Positions 1 to 5,958 are shown, counted from the first letter of the stretch. The stretch: DNA of 8,540 bases from Burkholderiales bacterium (GCA_005788065.1 SXZD01000179.1:1-8540); one strand, 5' to 3'. Translations and numbers: made by a program. The notes: generated from the letters alone by a model not told the origin.

Positions 1-246
1 CGCCGGACGGGCTCGGGGGCAGGTCTCGCTGATGCTTGACCCGCCCCAAGCCACGAGCGTCTTGGCAGACCAGCCCGCATCAAGGGTGCGCTACGCCGGG
101 CGATGCCCGCCCTTGACCCGGTCGGTCTTGCCGTTGGTCATAGATTCAAGGAGCGGTCAGTTGGGGCGCAGCAGAAAATGGAGGTTGCGCATGGGGTACT
201 AAAAGAGTGATTATTGACGCCCGGCAGGGGGTAGTTGCCGATCAAA
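1..246. other. Non-coding flank, probably the interior of an insertion-sequence end
   Basis: No convincing gene is visible here. One plus-strand frame stays open from base 2 to a TAA at 206-208 but has no recognisable motif. The stretch is GC-rich with short interleaved repeats: TCAAGGG at 80-86 pairs with CCCTTGA at 110-116, CGGGC at 97-101 pairs with GCCCG at 105-109, and CTTGACCCG occurs directly at 35-43 and 112-120. It adjoins the 25-bp-period repeats at 247-294, so I infer it is the non-coding margin of a mobile element whose transposition genes lie left of the window. No transposase could be identified, so this rests on context. Confidence 0.35.
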
Positions 247-269
247 AAGTGGCTCGATAAATTCGATCA
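247..269. repeat. Terminal repeat unit 1 (23 bp, inner copy)
   Basis: This unit begins AAGTGGCTC and ends TTCGATCA. It matches the unit at 272-294 at 21 of 23 positions; the differences are G versus C and A versus T in the middle of the unit. Confidence 0.75.
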
Positions 270-271
270 CC

Positions 272-294
272 AAGTGGCTCCATAATTTCGATCA
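272..294. repeat. Terminal repeat unit 2 (23 bp, outer copy)
   Basis: Second copy of the AAGTGGCTC...TTCGATCA unit, in direct orientation to the first and ending six bases from the inferred element boundary at base 300. Direct repeats of this kind at an element tip fit multiple transposase-binding sites. Confidence 0.75.
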
Positions 295-775
295 ATGACA
301 CCTGTACCTGCACGATCGCTTCGCCAATCTGGAACAGCGCAACCTGCTCGCGTGCCCCTGCTGCATCAATCGCACTGCTCAAACGCCCAAAACTGTATAC
401 CGGCTGCGTCAACCGCAGAAGACTGTTTTGCGCACCGCCACCGCCGCGGGCCATGTCCGACTGCACGGACGGATACAGTCCATATTCAGCCGCCTGCTTG
501 CCCAGCCCGGATGCAAATGCACGAATGCGGGCCGCCATCACCGATGGATGTGCGACCACGACCTGATCCATCACGCGATCAAGTGTCAGTGTCTCATCAC
601 GAGGGTCGGCAGCAGTCGCAGCGGTTTGAGTGGCCGGGGGTCCGGGTGCAGGATCGGAAGGTTGCGCGACGACCAGCATGGGCTGGAGCAGCAGGCACGG
701 CAAGACGAGGGTCCTGATCAAATGCATGGTGACGCACTTTCAATAAACGCGATAAGCCAGAGCGCAAGGACTGGC

Positions 776-805
776 GATATAGATGCTCAAGCAGCGACAG
801 GACAA
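776..805 (-). promoter_or_regulatory. Possible sigma70-like promoter of the truncated TolC gene
   Basis: On the minus strand, TTGTCC (800-805) and TATATC (776-781) are 18 bp apart and about 50 bp upstream of the TolC-like start. Both hexamers are imperfect. It is listed because the preceding gene ends about 300 bp away and the fragment would otherwise lack a promoter. Confidence 0.25.
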
Positions 806-851
806 AGGCCACGCCGCGCCATCAAACTTCAATCGGGTAAATCAATCGTCA

Positions 852-869
852 AACGGAAAAAAGTCCGTT
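852..869. repeat. Short inverted repeat with an A/T-rich loop
   Basis: AACGGA (852-857) and TCCGTT (864-869) are perfect 6-bp arms around a six-base A-rich loop. On the minus strand the loop holds a T-run. It may be a weak hairpin ending transcripts from the upstream operon, but no T-run follows the stem, so a terminator call is not secure. Confidence 0.35.
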
Positions 870-903
870 GCGGCGGGCCACCGCGTGACATAGCACATAT
901 GCC

Positions 904-969
904 CTTCTTATGGGGGAGAACTGTAGCGACACTATGCGGTGCGCACAATCCGCATAGTGTCGTAAGAAG
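904..969. repeat. Long interrupted inverted repeat in the intergenic region
   Basis: The inner arms CGACACTATGCGG (927-939) and CCGCATAGTGTCG (950-962) are perfectly complementary over 13 bp around a 10-base spacer. Outside them CTTCTTA (904-910) pairs with TAAGAAG (963-969). The outer arm abuts the inner arm directly on the right but is separated from it by 16 bases on the left. No T-run follows on either strand, so it is not a standard intrinsic terminator. It lies between the end of the YjbH-like gene and the TolC fragment. It could be a dyad operator, a transcript-end hairpin, or a relic recombination or mobile-element site; the sequence does not decide between these. Confidence 0.7.
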
Positions 970-993
970 ATTACTGCTCGGGAGGAGATAAGG

Positions 994-1014
994 CATGCCG
1001 CAGACAGCGGCATG
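994..1014 (-). terminator. Hairpin just after the last gfc-type gene, possible transcript end
   Basis: CATGCCGC (994-1001) and GCGGCATG (1007-1014) form a perfect 8-bp GC-rich stem with a five-base loop. It starts 7 bases past the TGA of the GfcC-YjbH gene in the direction of transcription. The following minus-strand sequence is CCTTATCTCC, which lacks a U-tract, so it may stabilise the 3' end or assist termination rather than act as a classical intrinsic terminator. Confidence 0.45.
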
Positions 1015-1021
1015 GCGAGGA

Positions 1022-4000
1022 TCACTGTCTTACGGGTTCGACATACAAAGCCCTGCGATTGCGTACCGCATTCAGGTTGTACAGGGACTGGGAGCGCTGC
1101 AGGATGACGCCGCCGTCTCGTGTCAGAGGAGACCATGCAAAATTGACCACACCCGCAGTGGACTTGGGCAACAGATAATCGAACGGCACCTGAACAAAGA
1201 TACCCTTGTCGAAAGAACCTTCACCAAAATCCTTGGCTGACACATTGGTCTTGGTTGCAAATGCACCCATGGTCACACCGTTGCCGAACACGCGTTGCAC
1301 ACTGAGTGTCACGCCCCTGTCGCCACCGATGTACTGCCCCGCCTTGCCCACCACCAGAAGGTCTTGCACGCCGGTATCCCAATAGACCGTCACGTGCCCG
1401 GTGTTGACAGAATAATCGCGGAAGTCAAACTTCTGATCGAAGTCGCGCAAGCGGACCGAGTTTGCATCAACCCCCACCGCCACACGGCCCTGATGCGGTT
1501 GGTACAGGTACTCTGCACCCACCCCACCAAACGCATATTCCAGCATGCCGCCATACACCATGGCATAGCCGTTCTCTGACACGCGCTCCATGTGATTGGC
1601 CTGCAGCACCGGGATATTGAACCGACTGGTGGTATTGAACTCTTTCAGGAAAGTTCGCGTTCTGGGCAAGGTGCTGGGGCTGGGCGACTCTTCGTAGTTT
1701 TCATAATTGTCCAGCATGCGCAGACGCAAGGCAGAGTTGATCCAGGTCTTCTCCGTGATGTTCAGACGAAGGTCTGCATTCAGGCCCGCCTGAAAAAAGA
1801 GCAAACCCTGCACACCACCCAGCGTTTGATTGTAGTAGGGCGACAATGTGGCAGAGTAAAGGGGCAGCGACTGCCGAAAATCCACAGCATCGGCGGACGG
1901 CACAGTCGCCGGATCCACCGACGTCACCACCGTACGAGCCTCTCCCGGTGGCACCAGTTCGGTCTGCTCGCGCACAAATGCGCTGCGGTCTATGCGTTGC
2001 GCATTGACCCCTATCCCGCGCGTGTTGTACACCAGCGTGAAGTCCTCTATCTGCGGGTCTGCTTCCTCATTGAGCACAGCAGCCGCGCGCTCGATTTTGG
2101 GACCATAGTAGTAGCCTGAATGCTCATCGACCCGCACCACCAGCGAACTGCCCTGCGTTTCAATCTGACCGACGCGCCACTCGGTTTGGGCAGCGATGCG
2201 ATCAGCCACACGTTGCCAGTCGGTTGCAGGCTGCGGCTCGGACAGCGGACGCATCTCTTTGCGCGCTACAGGAGGGAACGCAGCGTCGCGCACCTTGGGC
2301 AACTGAGGTGCCAACAGGTCGACGTTCACTGCAATACCCAACTGCAGTTGATTGCCGCGCTCGATACCGGCCATCAGGTCAACGAAGCGGTTGTAACGCC
2401 AAACAGCGCCTACGTTGACGGGCGATTTCACATCAAAGCGTCGCCCGCCCAGTTCAGACTGGTAATCGTTTGGATCCAGCTCCATTTTCAAGATCAGTCG
2501 ATCGATCGGCGTGTGATATTGAACACCGGCAAAGGGTTCCATCCGCCCCCTGAAAAACGTGTTCAGGCTGAAAGTGCCGCCTTGGTCTCCGGCCTCAAAG
2601 GCTTTGGGTCGCGTCTTGAACTGGTCGATGAAAATACCCGCAGGGTTCGACAGCGAACCGCGTCTTCCGAGATAGCCCCACCCCAAACCCAAGGTGAAGT
2701 CAAAGTCCCCGTAACGCTTGTTGCCCACCACATACTCGCCGCCAAACAGACCGGTACCACCCAAGTCCTGAATACCCACAGCCACTTCGGGCCGCCAGGC
2801 GGTTTCTTGCCAGAGGCGCGCCTTCAGATCGATGTTCTTGTCCAGAGACACCTGCACACTATTGCGCGAATTGGGGTCGACATACCTGAACCCGGCCTGC
2901 AGCCACTCGAAGGGCTGGAATATGACGTTGTAGCGGTCATAGGGCAGCACGCGAGTCTGTGTATACGTAAAATTGCCCTCCGGTCGCATGCGGGCAGACG
3001 GCAACTGCATCAGTCCACTCATGCCCAGATCGTTGCTGGTCACCGGCAGGTCGCGCGACTCATACACGCCGGGGGAACCCGGCAAGCTCTGCTGACTGGC
3101 CATGGGCAAGGCTGGCAAACTGACCGCGCCGCTGCGGCGCAGGTCATCGATACCCGACGATGCCATCTCAACACCCTGCCATGCCAGAAACCGCGTAAAA
3201 CGCTGCGCAAAATCGTCGGGCAGGCGCTTTCCCAGCCCGGGCGCATCGTCTACATAGATCCATGCGCCTGGCATCGGCAAAGCCTGCTGAGACCGGCGCC
3301 ATGTGCCCACCGCAAATGACTGTACCCGACCGTCCGGTTGCACGACGTAAATCTGCGCGTCACGCGACGAAGGACCGGGAATGCAGGCCGCGATGTAATC
3401 GGCACTTTCGCGTCCGGCGGCATACGGCATGCGACACAGTGCGCCCCGCCCGTTGATCACCATGATGCTGGAAGGACGGGCATACACACTGATTTTTTGA
3501 CCGGCCTGCAACACCGGGTCAGCCTTGGGCGTAACAGCCATCTGCTCGGCAAACGGCACGGGCAGGACGACACGCCCCGACACCCCCTGACGGCGTATGA
3601 ATTGATGCAGGGGATGGTTGCTGCCGTAGGCTTTCTGCAAGTCAGCCAGAAGTGCCTTCTGAAAAGCCTGCTGCATGCCGGTTTCACCAGGTGAAAACAA
3701 GAACGTGGCCGGCTCATAAACATTCGTCAGCGCCGGGGGCAGTGTGGCCTCCAGCAATGCTGCGCTCAACCGCTGCCCGGGGGTGAAGGCAATATCCGCA
3801 CGACTGACGCTTGCCGATGGGGACTGAGCGGGAATCGCCAGCGCCGTGGCCTGTGAGTGCGGCGTCTGGGCAAACGCCGGCAGCGCCGCAGCCTGCACCA
3901 AGGCCAGGCACAGCAATGACAGACGGGGACGAACCCGGTTTGGCGACCTGTCTGGGGTCACATCACCGCATGAGCGGCTTGATGGATCTGACGGATGAGC

Positions 4001-4051
4001 GACAGCGCTGAGAGGGCATACATTGATTTTTTTATTGTCAGGGTTTCGCAT
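1022..4051 (-). CDS. GfcC-YjbH (GfcD) fusion protein for polysaccharide export, outer membrane
   Basis: From the ATG at 4051 the product has 1009 residues. Residues 43-61 form a signal-peptide core ending PAFA|Q. Residues of about 85-295 resemble GfcC/YjbG, a periplasmic capsule protein (about 245 residues in E. coli) whose known structure resembles Wza domains; examples are the GQRLSAAL stretch, the PVLQAGQKISVYARP segment, and WIYVDDAPG near 264-272. From about 335 the protein resembles YjbH/GfcD (about 700 residues in E. coli): LGMSGLMQLPSARM opens a first amphipathic beta-strand region (335-580), then a probable periplasmic segment (610-710), a second beta-rich region (725-1009), and the C-terminal signature WSPLTRDGG at 973-981. 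The frame is continuous with no stop between the parts. The ATG overlaps the upstream gene by 14 bases but lacks a clear Shine-Dalgarno and gives an unusually long leader; a GTG at 3961 would give a cleaner 31-residue signal peptide. The family is secure; its exact role in secretion is inferred from E. coli relatives. Confidence 0.85.
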   Translation of the reverse strand: MRNPDNKKINVCPLSAVAHPSDPSSRSCGDVTPDRSPNRVRPRLSLLCLALVQAAALPAFAQTPHSQATALAIPAQSPSASVSRADIAFTPGQRLSAALLEATLPPALTNVYEPATFLFSPGETGMQQAFQKALLADLQKAYGSNHPLHQFIRRQGVSGRVVLPVPFAEQMAVTPKADPVLQAGQKISVYARPSSIMVINGRGALCRMPYAAGRESADYIAACIPGPSSRDAQIYVVQPDGRVQSFAVGTWRRSQQALPMPGAWIYVDDAPGLGKRLPDDFAQRFTRFLAWQGVEMASSGIDDLRRSGAVSLPALPMASQQSLPGSPGVYESRDLPVTSNDLGMSGLMQLPSARMRPEGNFTYTQTRVLPYDRYNVIFQPFEWLQAGFRYVDPNSRNSVQVSLDKNIDLKARLWQETAWRPEVAVGIQDLGGTGLFGGEYVVGNKRYGDFDFTLGLGWGYLGRRGSLSNPAGIFIDQFKTRPKAFEAGDQGGTFSLNTFFRGRMEPFAGVQYHTPIDRLILKMELDPNDYQSELGGRRFDVKSPVNVGAVWRYNRFVDLMAGIERGNQLQLGIAVNVDLLAPQLPKVRDAAFPPVARKEMRPLSEPQPATDWQRVADRIAAQTEWRVGQIETQGSSLVVRVDEHSGYYYGPKIERAAAVLNEEADPQIEDFTLVYNTRGIGVNAQRIDRSAFVREQTELVPPGEARTVVTSVDPATVPSADAVDFRQSLPLYSATLSPYYNQTLGGVQGLLFFQAGLNADLRLNITEKTWINSALRLRMLDNYENYEESPSPSTLPRTRTFLKEFNTTSRFNIPVLQANHMERVSENGYAMVYGGMLEYAFGGVGAEYLYQPHQGRVAVGVDANSVRLRDFDQKFDFRDYSVNTGHVTVYWDTGVQDLLVVGKAGQYIGGDRGVTLSVQRVFGNGVTMGAFATKTNVSAKDFGEGSFDKGIFVQVPFDYLLPKSTAGVVNFAWSPLTRDGGVILQRSQSLYNLNAVRNRRALYVEPVRQ

Positions 4052-4871
4052 TTTGGGCAACTTGGACAGGCCAGGCCTGCACAGTAAGGCAAAGGTTTTC
4101 GGCCAGACACTGCTCGGAATAAATGACCATCGGCAGGGGGCTCGCTTGCACCGGGCTGGAGGCAGATACGGGAGCAGGTACCGGAGCAGATACCTGAGCT
4201 GGCATGAGCACGGCAAAACGTGAAACCGGCAACTGTGTCTGCCCGGCATCCACCGGGCCAGACTGGACGACACGCTCTTCAAACCAGATGAGTGAGTCGG
4301 GCGACGGCAGTGCGGGGTTGCCCAGCCACTGTGCCGGCTTGACCGGTTTGGCAGATGCGGACAAACGGCGTACCTCCACCTGCTCGGTGACCCCGTAGCG
4401 ACCCGGGCGCGCAAAATCGCGCTGCCGCGCATACGATACGGATTGACCCTCGGCAATCTGCGTCCAGTCCGGAAACCGGGTATCTACACGGTGCAACTCT
4501 ACCGGTGTGCCCAAGGTGCGAACGATGCGCCCGGACCGCAAGAACATGACCTCGCGGTCTGCGGAGTACCAGACCGAATCGGGCGCGACAGACTGCCTGG
4601 ACAGACCACTGCTCATGCCCTTCACCATGAAAGCCGGCCTGCCGTTGGAGGTGATGCGGATATATTCGTAGCGGGGGTCCAGTCCCCCACCGCTGAATGC
4701 CGCCGGCGGACGGAATTGTTCAAGCAGCATTTCGAGTGCCACTTCGTTGGGGCCTGTGCACGCTGCCAGCATGACAACTGCGGCGACCACCGCGCCTGCT
4801 GCGCGACCCGCGCGATAAATGACGGGTATTGACCCACCTCGGTCTGCCATGCCCCTACGCCCTGTGACCAT
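4038..4871 (-). CDS. gfcB: GfcB/YjbF-like outer-membrane lipoprotein of the polysaccharide accessory set
   Basis: From the ATG at 4871 the product has 277 residues. That start has a good ribosome site, GGGAG ending five bases before it; an ATG at 4850 is possible, and one at 4955 would overlap the hairpin at 4921-4942. A hydrophobic stretch ends in the lipobox LAAC with Cys38, and the following Thr does not favour inner-membrane retention, so outer-membrane anchoring is likely. The body has the pattern of the YjbF/GfcB family: YEYIRI...GRPAFMVKG near 69-85, VWYSADREVMFLRSGRIVRT near 100-119, FPDW near 133-136 and WFEERVV near 196-202. Residues of about 224-247 form a Pro/Ala/Val/Ser linker encoded by 12-bp tandem repeats, followed by a CX6-type pair (Cys255, Cys261) that could form a disulfide. 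E. coli GfcB is shorter (about 215-250 residues), so the tail is extended. It probably works with the neighbouring GfcC-YjbH protein; the biochemical role is unknown. Confidence 0.75.
   Translation of the reverse strand: MVTGRRGMADRGGSIPVIYRAGRAAGAVVAAVVMLAACTGPNEVALEMLLEQFRPPAAFSGGGLDPRYEYIRITSNGRPAFMVKGMSSGLSRQSVAPDSVWYSADREVMFLRSGRIVRTLGTPVELHRVDTRFPDWTQIAEGQSVSYARQRDFARPGRYGVTEQVEVRRLSASAKPVKPAQWLGNPALPSPDSLIWFEERVVQSGPVDAGQTQLPVSRFAVLMPAQVSAPVPAPVSASSPVQASPLPMVIYSEQCLAENLCLTVQAWPVQVAQNAKP
4162..4197 (-). repeat. 12-bp tandem repeat, three copies, inside the gfcB-like gene
   Basis: On the plus strand the units are GCAGATACGGGA, GCAGGTACCGGA and GCAGATACCTGA at 4162-4173, 4174-4185 and 4186-4197. 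They keep the reading frame and encode a four-residue Val-(Ser/Pro)-Ala-Pro type motif in the lipoprotein's linker. Copy-number change would alter linker length without a frameshift. Confidence 0.7.
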
Positions 4872-4920
4872 GCCCTCTCCCGAGCTTGCAATTGTTCTAA
4901 TTCTAACGCCCAAAAATGAC

Positions 4921-4942
4921 AAACCCCGCCGTAGCGGGGTTT
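4921..4942 (-). terminator. Intrinsic terminator or attenuator between the small secreted protein gene and gfcB-like gene
   Basis: AAACCCCGC (4921-4929) and GCGGGGTTT (4934-4942) form a perfect 9-bp stem with a four-base loop, 22 bases after the small gene's stop. In the transcribed direction the 3' arm ends TTT and is followed by GTCATTTTTG, a broken U-tract. The next gene starts about 50 bases on with no obvious separate promoter. Partial termination would therefore give more small-protein transcript than downstream transcript. The structure is seen directly; the efficiency is inferred. Confidence 0.75.
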
Positions 4943-4964
4943 GGAACGTCGGCAAGCCGGAAGC

Positions 4965-5387
4965 TCAGTTGCTACCGCCACCTGCTACAACTGTACCTGT
5001 GCCGGCAACTGTTCCAGTCGATCCGGTTACCGTGCCGGCTGCACCGCCGCCGCCACCACCACCGCCGGCTGCTGCCGCGGCACCTACCACCGCAGCGGCC
5101 AGACCAATGGTACCGGCCGTAATGCCGCCCACTGCTGCAGCGGCTGCTGCCAGCGGTGCTGCTGTCGCAGCGGCTGCGGCGCCCGCGGCTGCTGCACCGG
5201 CAGCCGCACCGGTTGCACCACCTGCTGCAGCTCCCGTCGCCGTTGCACCGCTTGCACCAGACACAGCACCTGCGGAAGACGCAGCAGAGCCCGACGCGCC
5301 AACCGGTGTAGCGGAGCCGGAGGCGGCCTGTGCGAAAGCGGAGGTTGAAATGACGAGCGACAACAGGGACGCGAGCAGCTTGTTCAT
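4965..5387 (-). CDS. Secreted Ala/Gly-rich small protein, GfcA/YjbE-like
   Basis: The product has 140 residues. The first 20 (MNKLLASLLSLVISTSAFAQ) form a textbook signal peptide cut at AFA|Q; this start is preferred over an in-frame ATG 19 codons upstream because it puts the signal peptide at the N-terminus and leaves a 5' leader after the promoter. The mature part is almost wholly Ala, Gly, Ser, Thr and Val: an AxG/AAG region (about 22-75), a hydrophobic Ala/Val/Ile/Leu stretch with VGGITAGTIGLAAAVVG (about 86-102), an eight-glycine run at 109-116 (bases 5043-5066), then a Thr/Gly/Val tail ending GGGSN. E. coli GfcA and YjbE have the same plan (signal peptide, Ala/Ser/Thr/Gly-rich body, Gly patch, Thr-rich tail) and head their operons, as this gene heads the gfc-like block here. 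The low complexity means similarity is one of composition and position. No function is established; a small secreted or surface-associated component is inferred. Confidence 0.7.
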   Translation of the reverse strand: MNKLLASLLSLVISTSAFAQAASGSATPVGASGSAASSAGAVSGASGATATGAAAGGATGAAAGAAAAGAAAAATAAPLAAAAAAVGGITAGTIGLAAAVVGAAAAAGGGGGGGGAAGTVTGSTGTVAGTGTVVAGGGSN

Positions 5388-5425
5388 GGGTAATCCATTC
5401 AAAAATATGTGTTTGTACGCGTGTG

Positions 5426-5454
5426 ATACTACTGAAGCGGCCATCCGGAGTCAA
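5426..5454 (-). promoter_or_regulatory. Sigma70-type promoter for the gfc-like block
   Basis: On the minus strand TTGACT (5449-5454) and TAGTAT (5426-5431) are separated by exactly 17 bp. Five of six -35 bases match the consensus, and the -10 box keeps the TA...T framework. The predicted transcript start lies about 30 bases before the small protein's ATG at 5387. It lies after the wzb stop, so the gfc-like genes can be transcribed independently of wza-wzc-wzb. Confidence 0.7.
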
Positions 5455-5475
5455 TAAAATTGTAAATTTTTATTG
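5452..5475. promoter_or_regulatory. AT-rich inverted repeat overlapping the -35 box, candidate operator
   Basis: CAATAAAA (5452-5459) and TTTTATTG (5468-5475) are perfect 8-bp arms around an 8-base AT-rich centre. The right arm in the direction of transcription overlaps the first half of the -35 hexamer. A dimeric regulator bound here would sit on or next to RNA polymerase. The A/T tract may also act like an UP element, or the hairpin may weakly end wzb transcripts. Confidence 0.5.
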
Positions 5476-5505
5476 AGACAAACACTTAACACCAGCACCT
5501 GCCGC

Positions 5506-5958
5506 CTACAACAACACCCGCAACTTCGGAACCCACAAATCCACGCACTGCTCAATTTCCCGCAGACACGCATCAAACCGGTCAGCCGACTGCCCTATCG
5601 GGTCGTCAACATCTTTCTGCCCCAACCAATGCGCCATCAGCCACACTTTCCCGGAATGCGCCGGAAAGTTCTGCATCACCCACTGCTTGTGGCGGTTTTC
5701 CATCACCAGAATGAGCTGGCTGCTACTGGCCTGCGGCACCAGCAACTGTTCTGCCCGTTTGCCAGCCGGCTCCGCATAACCCGCCCGCCGCAGGGCACCC
5801 AGCGCCTCGCTGTCAGGGCTTTTGCCCACCAGCGCCTGCACACCGGCAGACCGCACTTCAACTTTCAGACCGGCCGCAGTGGCCTTTTCCTGCAAAACCA
5901 CCTGCCCCATGGGGCTGCGACAAATATTGGCCGTACAAACCACCGTCAACACGGCCAT
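5506..5958 (-). CDS. wzb: Low-molecular-weight protein tyrosine phosphatase, Wzb/Etp type
   Basis: The 150-residue product has the normal family length. It removes phosphate from the tyrosine-rich tail of the cognate Wzc kinase in the cytoplasm, which is needed for cycling of polysaccharide export. The N-terminal P-loop VCTANICRSPM contains the CX5R signature with the nucleophile Cys8 and Arg14 followed by Ser15. The general-acid loop is DVDDP, with Asp119-Pro120. RSAGV (36-40) and ILVMENRH (83-90) are also typical of bacterial LMW-PTPs. Its ATG shares one base with the wzc TGA (minus strand TGATG), which suggests translational coupling to the kinase. It is the last gene before the internal promoter. 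The family and active site are secure; the substrate is inferred from adjacency. Confidence 0.95.
   Translation of the reverse strand: MAVLTVVCTANICRSPMGQVVLQEKATAAGLKVEVRSAGVQALVGKSPDSEALGALRRAGYAEPAGKRAEQLLVPQASSSQLILVMENRHKQWVMQNFPAHSGKVWLMAHWLGQKDVDDPIGQSADRFDACLREIEQCVDLWVPKLRVLL

Larger units (their letters stand above)
239..300. mobile_element. Putative insertion-sequence terminus, IS21-like multiple terminal repeats
   Basis: Two near-identical 23-bp units (247-269 and 272-294) sit at a 25-bp period, and CGATCA occurs three times at exactly that period (239-244, 264-269, 289-294). Just outside the last copy the sequence reads ATGACA, so on the minus strand the element would begin TGTCATTGATCG. 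IS21-family elements are known to begin with TGT, end with ACA, and carry several internal copies of their terminal repeat that bind the transposase. The boundary at about base 300 is also where TolC-like coding is lost. The family assignment is an inference, because no istA/istB gene and no opposite end are visible. Confidence 0.5.
242..727 (-). pseudogene. TolC-family outer-membrane factor, 5' fragment truncated at an insertion-sequence end
   Basis: The open frame is 161 codons. Residues 1-21 form a signal peptide (basic start, then a Leu/Val-rich core, likely cut at VVA|QP), followed by a Pro/Ala/Thr-rich linker to about residue 45. Residues 47-141 resemble the first repeat of outer-membrane efflux proteins: a TLDRVMDQ...HPSV helix start, EYGLYPSVQS, then LTQPVYSFGR, which matches the family's LxQPLFxxGR-type strand, and a following helix. 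TolC proteins usually have about 400-490 residues, so only about a third remains. Family-like sequence stops near residue 142 (base 301), and the last 19 codons are read from the insertion-like repeats to a TGA at 242-244. The start is fixed by an in-frame TGA just upstream (740-742). The product probably cannot trimerise into a channel. Its partner in export, if it had one, is unknown. Confidence 0.8.

Noticed and set aside
80..116. Inverted repeats near the left edge as an intrinsic terminator
   Set aside because: The arms are short and interrupted, and no T-run follows on either strand.
904..969. The long inverted repeat as a CRISPR repeat, tRNA or attC site
   Set aside because: It is a single copy, shows no cloverleaf or anticodon arm, and lacks the conserved attC end boxes.
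428..991. A plus-strand 187-codon frame across the TolC fragment and intergenic region
   Set aside because: Its first half is antisense to the TolC-like fragment and the rest covers the inverted repeat. It has no ribosome site or recognisable motif.
2120..3319. A 399-codon open frame on the plus strand
   Set aside because: It lies entirely opposite the GfcC-YjbH gene, has no recognisable domain or ribosome site, and its His/Arg/Gln-rich composition is typical of the antisense of a GC-rich gene.
4052..4456. N-terminal 135 codons of the open frame extending upstream of the GfcC-YjbH gene
   Set aside because: These codons overlap the lipoprotein gene in another frame, are Arg/Ser/Cys-rich with no family similarity, and would bury the signal peptide deep inside the protein.
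4872..4955. Longer start (ATG at 4955) for the lipoprotein gene
   Set aside because: It would place the start upstream of the terminator-like hairpin and put 28 non-family residues before the lipoprotein signal; the ATG at 4871 has a good ribosome site.
4819..5457. A 212-codon plus-strand frame with a long Pro/Ala run
   Set aside because: The Pro-rich run is simply the complement of the octaglycine and alanine codons of the secreted protein. The minus-strand frame has the signal peptide, promoter and terminator.
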